NCBI GenBank assembly: GCA_944472155.2
Contig: OX235279.1
Coordinates: 115,436,110-115,500,109, forward strand
Length of the DNA: 64,000 bases
Source: Trichobilharzia szidati
Lineage: Eukaryota; Platyhelminthes; Trematoda; Strigeidida; Schistosomatidae
Direction of reading: 5' to 3'
The notes beneath the pieces were generated by a model, which was not told the origin of the DNA, made no database searches, and saw only the letters and a program-made list of their open reading frames with translations. The position numbers were made by a program, and so were the translations under genes. Shown one piece after another: positions 58,001 to 64,000 of the stretch (position 1 is the stretch's first letter; each line of letters starts with the position of its first letter).

Positions 58001-58169
58001 TATTCGATTCACATTATAACATCCTATCCAGTTACTTATTTTTACTATATACCATCTTATTTCCCATCTGATTGTATTTGATTGATAACACTAATATTAT
58101 TTCTGAATCTACTTCATCTTATATTGACTTTATTCAAATATCCAATCAATTTTATTCATGTATATAAAT

Positions 58170-58330
58170 GAAGCAAAAAAGTTGTGTGAGTGACTTGATA
58201 TGATTATGAGCAGTAATTTGTGCTCGAAACGTCAGCAGTTAATACTACTGTATAGCACTTTGTGATTTATCAAAATAAAATCTTATCTATAATGGAGTTA
58301 TATTCAACTACAGTGCCCTAGTTTTATACT
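58170..58330 (+). repeat. PLE-B end, right
   Basis: Contains GATTATGAGCAGTAATTTGT, GCTCGAAACGTC, the ACACTG-like block, the AAAATCTTATCTATAATGG block and the tail to ~58330. Partner of 55575-55690. The element thus has inverted ends at both borders. Confidence 0.8.
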
Positions 58331-58824
58331 GATATCAATAAGCAAAACGATACTCGCAATCTTAGAAACCTAGACAATTAGAGTCTGAGAACCAGTCCAC
58401 TGCACCCGCTTTGAATCTCCCGTGGTACTATCTCTCCAAATTTTTTGTTACTGTCGTTATCATAACTGATTTTACAATTCCAACATTACCAAACTTTCAA
58501 CGATTCTCAATTATTTTTTTATAACTATGACAGTAGCGAACTGTAATTTGCTCAGAACTTAATTTTACTTTTTTTGAATAGTTTCCTCTCTTTTCCACGT
58601 CTGAACATGAGTTTCACTTTTCAGTTGATGGATTCTTCGAGAATCTGATGAATTCATTAAATCCTGCCTTTTAAGAATATCCTGCTAATTTTAAACTATG
58701 ATTCACAGTTTGATTGTATTTAGGGTAAACTATGTACACAGTATACAAGTTTACGGAAAAATTCAGTCTACATTTATTCTAGATCGCTGCATAGTTAGTG
58801 GATAAATGAAAGAAAATCTAAACA
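58331..58824. other. Unassigned spacer
   Basis: No gene or repeat recognised. Confidence 0.4.
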
Positions 58825-58880
58825 AGTGACTCAGTGAAAAGTCTCTTTTCAACGAATTTGTCATCAAGCTGTAGAATCGT
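58825..58880 (-). repeat. PLE-D pseudo-LTR
   Basis: Minus strand has UUGAUGA, ten bases and GAAAAGAGAC, a variant of the 15721-15775 end. It lies downstream of the PLE-D coding relic at 59270-59903. A TA/GT tract follows at ~58880-58912. Confidence 0.55.
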
Positions 58881-59269
58881 ATATATGTATACGTATACAT
58901 ATATATATATGTATGATTTTGTAATAATAATGTGTACTGGGACAAAAATAATTGGTCGCGTACCATATAATATAGTTCATGAAGTGTATAAATCTCAAAA
59001 GGGTGCAGAAATAATAAGAATTATAAGCAATTAGAACATCACACAACGATGCGATAATTAGGATAAGACAACGCTGCAAAAATTATGTTGAACTGAATAA
59101 ATAAAGGTGACATGCAATATAATCCCCCAAATTGTACAAAGTGAAATTAATAAATAACAGTAGATGCAATAATAAAAGAATATACAAACTGAATAAACAA
59201 AAACAAAAATAAGTAGGGCCAACATAAGAATGAGGATTATCATATTTTAGCATAGACAGATTAAGACCA
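58881..59269. other. PLE-D 3' untranslated region
   Basis: AT-rich sequence between the PLE-D coding relic and its end repeat. Nothing else seen. Confidence 0.4.
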
Positions 59270-59903
59270 TGAGAGTTGGAGGGCTTGAATAAACTTCTTC
59301 TGTATTCGGAAAACTGGCTTTCCTATTCTGATAGCCAAAACTTCGGTAATACAGATGAGTAGTGATTTGAGCAAGTTATTTTTCTCCTTGCAGATAGCTT
59401 TAAGGGAAGAGGCTGTAGAGATATCGTGACAAGTACCGATCAGATGTTCGATGATTACGCCTCCTATAGCTCCACTTCCACCTCTTTGTTACTAAGCAGG
59501 ATAGTATTCGTGTACCCATTTGGACAAAACTCGAGTCGAACGACCGATATACCTAGCTCCATATGAGCAGGTGAATTGATAAACGCACATAAAGTTGGTC
59601 AACTGCAAGATCTTGCCCTTCAGCCGATTGAACAGCAATGGTCAGCCATAAAACTCTTTTCCCAACGATACTTCAGCGGATGTCCTTTTCATCGAATGTC
59701 ATTCCAGCAGCCAATTCACTTCTAAATTCCAGGTCCATGTACAGTATTTGCTTGGTTACAGAGGTTGAATCACGTTTCACAGGTTTTAACATTATGTTTT
59801 TGTCTATAAAACGTGGTGGAAATCCATTTTCTTCTAGGATTTGTCCTAAAAGATTTAACTCTTCCTCCATAGCATTAGGAATAGGTGTGCGCCAAATGTA
59901 CAC
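59270..59903 (-). pseudogene. PLE-D post-palm RT and nuclease
   Basis: ILEENGFPPRFIDKNI near the 5' end, a linker, then CVYQFTCSYGARYIGRSTRV and STRV..SKWVHEYYPA with stops, and a decayed VIIEHLIGTCH. The YIG core is intact. The RT palm is absent. Confidence 0.7.
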
Positions 59904-59914
59904 CTTGATGATGC

Positions 59915-59970
59915 ATTTATTAAGAGAAGACTATTCGCTGAATCACTTATTTTGATTTTCTTTGTACACA
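59915..59970 (+). repeat. Partial inverted PLE-D end at 5' border
   Basis: Plus-orientated 'aagagaagactattcgctga' and the TTTTGATTTTCTTTGT tail match the distal half of 43342-43480. The minus-strand PLE-D is therefore bordered on its 5' side by an inverted end. Confidence 0.5.
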
Positions 59971-61535
59971 ATGGGATTTTCCATAAGTGAAAGAGTGGAG
60001 CTAATTTGGTTTGACAAAAAATCTCAATTTGTTAGTCAGACACTGTCGTTACATAAACCTTTTATGATGAGACTATCTAGAAAAGCCTTGGATTAGTCGA
60101 CTTCTATTTATATAATGGTTGGTGATTGAAAATGGAATGAAAGTCTAGTTTGTGGCAGGATTTTAACCAGTGCACTAACACCTGAACCACAAGACCTGCT
60201 TCCATGACTAATATTTTTATTTTCCCTTAAATGCTCAATGTTTGTTTCAATAGAAGTTTACCAAACCAATGCTATCTCAGATTGTCTGACCAATAATTAA
60301 AAACCTACTTCTTCCCTTTTAGTACAGGATGACACCACATGGATATAAATTCGTCGTAAAAATGCTTACTACTTACGAACAGTTTGAGCGCATATGATTA
60401 ATCACGTAAGTCAGTGTGAAAGTCTTAGAGATTCTTAGAACATTTTCATTTCGAGAAGTTAAGGACGGAGATACTTAAAATTCATAACAGGAGAGTTTTG
60501 ACCGTTCAGTTCATTTTCTGGTTTCATTCATCAGGCTTACTTCTTAAGGATATAAGAAATAATCCTATGGAAAACTTAGCATTGGTCTTAATAAAAGCTA
60601 CATTGTAAAAAGTAATTACAGTAGATTAGTCAGACTTTAATACTTGTGGGACTACATTTATATTTGCAGTTGGTAATTTCTGTCAAGTGGGAACTACGTG
60701 AAAAACAAATGTCAAAGTGTTTGTGAAATTTGAGTTTCACTTGGTGTCAAAGTTGGTCAAACTTTTAAACACAAATGATTGTCATCGACCTTTTTATAAC
60801 TTAAATTCTACATTTGATAACGGTGTAATCCTCTCCAGAGTATTATGAGTTAATCAAATTTTCAGAGAAATATTCCACAGTTTCTTCCGTTTAACAATCC
60901 TTTTAGCCTCCCAAGGATTGATAGGAACAACCGAAACAAACAAACCAATTATAATTTTCCTGAGACCATACGAGAGATATACTTAAATTGCTAGAATGAC
61001 ATTTCTACAATTTGCAGGTTACTGATTCTGAAATGGAAACCTGGTTGGCAGCAAAAGACTATTTATTAAAAATTCTGCTATGACTCAGCTTTAAACGCTA
61101 CCAACCAAAATCACCGCACACAACTTGAAGGTAATCATTAGATATTATGAATCACCTCCAACAAGTTATTTTTCTCTTTAGTCTGTTTTCGAAACAAATT
61201 TAGACTTTGGTCGCTTAAAAAGGTATAATCATTATATTACGGTGTATTCCATATATTCTGCATCTAGACACAGTCTTTGCTGGTTCAGATATTCATTTTA
61301 AAATCTGTTGCTTGACACGGCTGATTATTAGAATATAGTGAACAACTTTTTGTACCTTACATTATATTATCAGACTTAAATGTTAAAAGTTGTGTTGATA
61401 AAAATGGTTTTGAGTTAAACTTTTATTACAGTAAAAATTTGCATCAAGAATACAAAAGTTGCTTTAACGTGATTATTTAAAACACGTAAATTCCGTCAAC
61501 CTGACATATTTCGTTGATCTTCACAACGAGACAAA
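59971..61535. other. Unassigned; weak SINE relic
   Basis: 60150-60215 (minus) has a tRNA-like GTCTTGTGGTTCAGGTGTTA head, possibly an old SINE. The remaining 1.3 kb is unremarkable. Confidence 0.35.
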
Positions 61536-61878
61536 TTAACAACAGCAACATCCTCCTGGACGATTTTTAGTTTCCTTCTCCAACCATATGCAACCTTTTG
61601 TTGTTCCTTCGTCACAGCTGAATACCATGTGTTTTGTATTGATTGCCTCGTCAACAGGATCTGTACCCTCCACCATACGAGCTCTCCAACATGGACCAAA
61701 TTCACGATCACAATGAACAGTTATGTCGAATAGGCTAGAATCAACACTGCTTTCGTTCCAGTTAGCTTCTAATATTGCAACGATTCGTTTCTGCATTTCT
61801 GCATCTAAATTAGTTGAATAAACGATAGGTTTCGGTGTTAGATTCCATGTTGTTATCTTTCTTTCTCTAAGGATTTGG
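61536..61878 (-). CDS. LC8-like dynein light chain, terminal exon (second locus)
   Basis: Begins at a strong acceptor (TTTTGTTTCCAG) and is open for 113 codons to a TAA. An N-terminal QILRERKITTWNLTPKPIVYS segment precedes STNLDAEMQKRIVAILEANW (LC8 helix 1 region), EFGPCWRARMVEG (matching LC8 NPTWHCIVGR) and NTKHMVFSCDEG...GCIWLEK (matching THETKHFIYF...LLFK). It ends PGGCCCC, an unusual cysteine cluster that might be lipidated. Phase at the acceptor is the same as in 22665-23016 (two bases supplied by the previous exon), supporting common descent. The upstream exon was not found in the window; an ATG at 61796 is internal and not a likely start. Confidence 0.6.
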
Positions 61879-62679
61879 CTGGAAACAAAAACAACGAGAA
61901 AATAAGCATACGTATGTTAAATTCAAAATGTCCGCACTAAATTGAAAATGTTCAAAAGTAAAACACCGAAAATCTAAAGTAAATTTCTTGACCAATGTCA
62001 GCAGATTTACGATAGTCTACATTCAGGTGTGAATCCTATAACTGTTCTTATAATTTCAAAACACTTGGGCTGGCCTTTTTAATTAAAAGAATGTATTAGT
62101 TTATAATTTAATAGTGCTTATAGTATTCTGGGAGCTTACGTGCTGTACTTCTTTAGAAGATAATTCTTTCTCAGTATTCAATTAAATACGGCTCATGAGA
62201 TATCCACTACAATTGGATGTATCAACAGACTACGGTTTTATTTAGTATTTCAGTTGTCACGTGACCATTTATATTGTAGTTTGTCTAACACAAAAGCAGA
62301 ACTTAATTTTATCCTGCGAGCTCATTTTTACTATTCCCCCAAAATGTTTGTGCAATGAGATGGGAGAATTATATCATTATGAATCCCTTTCTTAGTGTCA
62401 TGTTATAACTAATTTTTAGACTTGGTTTAGGTAACAAATGACCAAGTAAGCTCACTTCAGAACCACAACAATGTCTTTAAAATTACTGTTAAGTCGCTTT
62501 TGAAAATCAAAATTTATAATCTGACTATCGAACACTTATAGTGATTGAAGACTTTACTCAGAAGGAAACACATTATACAAAGCTGATTTCTTTTATATGC
62601 CCAGATGGAAAAGAATTGATGATTAAGTTAGAATAACAAGGATTGCTTTCAGCTAATCTAATGACTCGTCAACCATTGT
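61879..62679. other. Upstream intron or flank of second light-chain-like gene
   Basis: No exon 1 identified. A GTAAGC donor-like site at ~62131-62136 (minus) follows an open segment without an ATG and is not convincing. Confidence 0.35.
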
Positions 62680-63000
62680 GGGTAAAATTTATTTTGATAA
62701 AGTCTCACAGTGTTATGCAGTAATATTCACTGATGATGTTTCGAGCACAGTTTATTGCTCATAATCATATCAAGGTATTCACACAACTTTCTAACTTCGT
62801 TTATATAACTCCATTATTTTTCATCGCTTGACTTGATTGGTAATAGTATTTTCCATATTTCTGGTATGAGTGATGAATCATTCCTATTGCACTCATTGGG
62901 CGTAGATTCGATGAACAAGGATTCAGTAACTAACCTCTCTCTCCACCTACTAATATTACTTCTTAGAATTTTAATCCCCTCGCTGAGCTTTTTTCTAAAT
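62680..63000 (-). pseudogene. PLE-B fold-back, left half
   Basis: End repeat at 62690-62800 (GAGCA...TGCTC hairpin then GAAAC on the minus strand). Next come the C-terminal PEIWKILLPIKS, SLFIEST and W-R-E-R-L-V-TES segments matching 33686-34130 closely. Orientation flips at ~63003. Confidence 0.75.
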
Positions 63001-63004
63001 TGCA

Positions 63005-63058
63005 CTGCATGCATTAACACACAACCACACAATAGGGTGGGAGAGGGTTAAATTCTGG
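63005..63058 (+). pseudogene. PLE-B fold-back, right half (cut by SINE)
   Basis: 'cattaacacacaaccacaca' and 'agggtgggagagggttaaa' match 33815-33855 in plus orientation, directly against the minus-orientated half. A SINE follows. Confidence 0.7.
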
Positions 63059-63059
63059 T

Positions 63060-63150
63060 AAAGCAATGCGTCGGCCGTGTATCGAACCCCAGACCATGTG
63101 CATAGTCGGCGAGCGTCCTAACCGCTGTGCCACCGACGCACAATCCAGGA
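63060..63150 (-). mobile_element. tRNA-derived SINE head
   Basis: The minus strand has GTGCGTCGGTGGCACAGCGG, a B-box GGTTCGATACA, and then CATTGCTTTACC as in the 19982 SINE, where it stops. 3'-truncated, or cut by later rearrangement. Confidence 0.7.
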
Positions 63151-63399
63151 AGTCAACCATCATTAATGTGTAAGTAGAATGTGCATATTTCTAGGGATAG
63201 AGGGGACGAGTAACTGCCGTCTCATACTGATTAAATAACAAAATGTTTGAATTCGTAGTATTTTATGAAACAAAGAATAAAATATGCAACCAAAAAGTAG
63301 TATGAGAATGACGATACAAATAAATATATCAGTATAAATGAAGATGATAATCACAGTTATCTGATGTCACGGGATAGACAACCAATTTAGGTAGAGAGT
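63151..63399. other. Unassigned spacer
   Basis: Nothing recognised. Confidence 0.4.
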
Positions 63400-63770
63400 T
63401 TAGAGTGACTACAGAGACGTTTTCTGAGCATAGTTTCGGTTGAAAATTTTTACGACAACTACCCTATCCATGCTCTGCATTCGGAGATATGCAAATCTAG
63501 AGAATTGAAGAAGTACTTTATGTAGAATGCTAAAGGCTGAATTTTCACAAATCTCACGCTGCATATCATCTAGGTGTGCCAATATAGAACTCCTTACTGG
63601 CCTAATGATTCCTTTAATCAGCCACGTTGGACAGAGTTTCAGAAGGTGATGATGGGCCTAATGTGTCATTCCACCTCTGCATCTATCTCCGCAAGAGCAA
63701 CTAAGTTTATAAATACTCAATAAAGTGGCCAGAATTGATGGATTATCCTTCACTTGCCTTAGAATTATGC
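63400..63770 (-). pseudogene. Decayed PLE nuclease
   Basis: Minus strand reads LSCSCGDR, then after frame changes CPTWLIKGIIRPVRSSILAH and ENSAF.IL.K. These align to CSCG..., (P/L)WL.KGV...SSILAHL and NSFKVIYR of PLE-D. YIG is lost. Downstream to 64000 only TA-rich DNA (~63876-63905) is seen. Confidence 0.5.
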
Positions 63771-64000
63771 AACGAGCGATGAACTTGAAACATAGTGTTA
63801 AGATAAATGATGTTTTAGACTTTTATTATTTTAAGTGTCGATGCCAGTAGTTCAGGAGTTCTTTTATATGACAAAGTTATATATACGTATATATACATAT
63901 ATATCCTTCACCTGTGCTAGCGTTTCTCTTTATCTACTATATTAAGTAATTTTATAACCATTCACTGTGACTGGCAACTCAAATTATTCCAGGAAATTCC

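Noticed and set aside
62080..62200. Candidate upstream exon of the second light-chain-like gene
   Set aside because: The donor GTAAGC and phase would fit, but the frame has a stop and no ATG or acceptor upstream, and the residues show no similarity to exon 1 of the first gene.
1..64000. Bacterial features such as CRISPR arrays, operons or ribosome binding sites
   Set aside because: The window is eukaryotic: spliced genes, tRNA-derived SINEs, PLE and RTE elements and long noncoding DNA. No regularly spaced direct repeats were seen.

Overview
The window looks like nuclear DNA of a parasitic flatworm, most likely a schistosomatid fluke. It is about two-thirds A+T by eye, and almost everything recognisable is a mobile element. 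The main signs are many Penelope-like elements (PLEs: reverse transcriptase plus a C-terminal GIY-YIG nuclease), RTE-type non-LTR retrotransposon pieces, and tRNA-derived SINEs. One SINE at 27.46 kb has the layout of the schistosome Sm-alpha family, with a hammerhead ribozyme behind a tRNA-like head. Species cannot be fixed from sequence alone. I use informal PLE names A, B, C and D here; they rest on shared sequence within this window, not on a database.

Layout. 1-10738: a giant inverted repeat with arms 1-4370 and 6382-10738 and a 2.0 kb spacer. It carries an intact 879-codon PLE-A polyprotein gene on the minus strand (3764-6403) and, inverted against its 5' end, a second copy of the nuclease half. 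10739-22664: mostly unrecognised AT-rich DNA with PLE, RTE and SINE pieces; one complete SINE at 19982-20214 has a 13-bp target duplication. 22665-25816: a small host gene on the minus strand, two exons split by a 2.7 kb intron, whose product resembles LC8-type dynein light chain. 25985-27660: PLE end repeat, a 510-bp palindromic TTAA-flanked element, a PLE piece and the Sm-alpha-like SINE. 28250-46130: PLE-B and PLE-D relics, a second RTE tail, a SINE inserted into a PLE nuclease domain, and a possible solo LTR. 46866-50896: little recognisable. 50897-59970: a dense run of fold-back PLEs, one containing an RTE element with a 15-bp target duplication. 61536-61878: a second dynein-light-chain-like exon with the same intron phase as the first gene. 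62680-63770: PLE-B inverted pair, a SINE and another PLE relic.

Two themes link the window. First, PLE copies recur as fold-backs: a 5'-truncated copy lies inverted against the 5' end of another copy, so both outer ends are 3' pseudo-LTRs. I count about ten such units across four families. Second, the PLE pseudo-LTRs carry hammerhead-type cores (CUGANGA, stem II, GAAA and a very short self-complementary stem III). In family A stem II shows compensating changes between copies. In family C the two arms carry different single core mutations that point to one intact ancestor.

Limits: no alignment, folding or database search was run. Identities are by eye, element edges are good to roughly 10-30 bp unless a target duplication is given, and long stretches remain unassigned.
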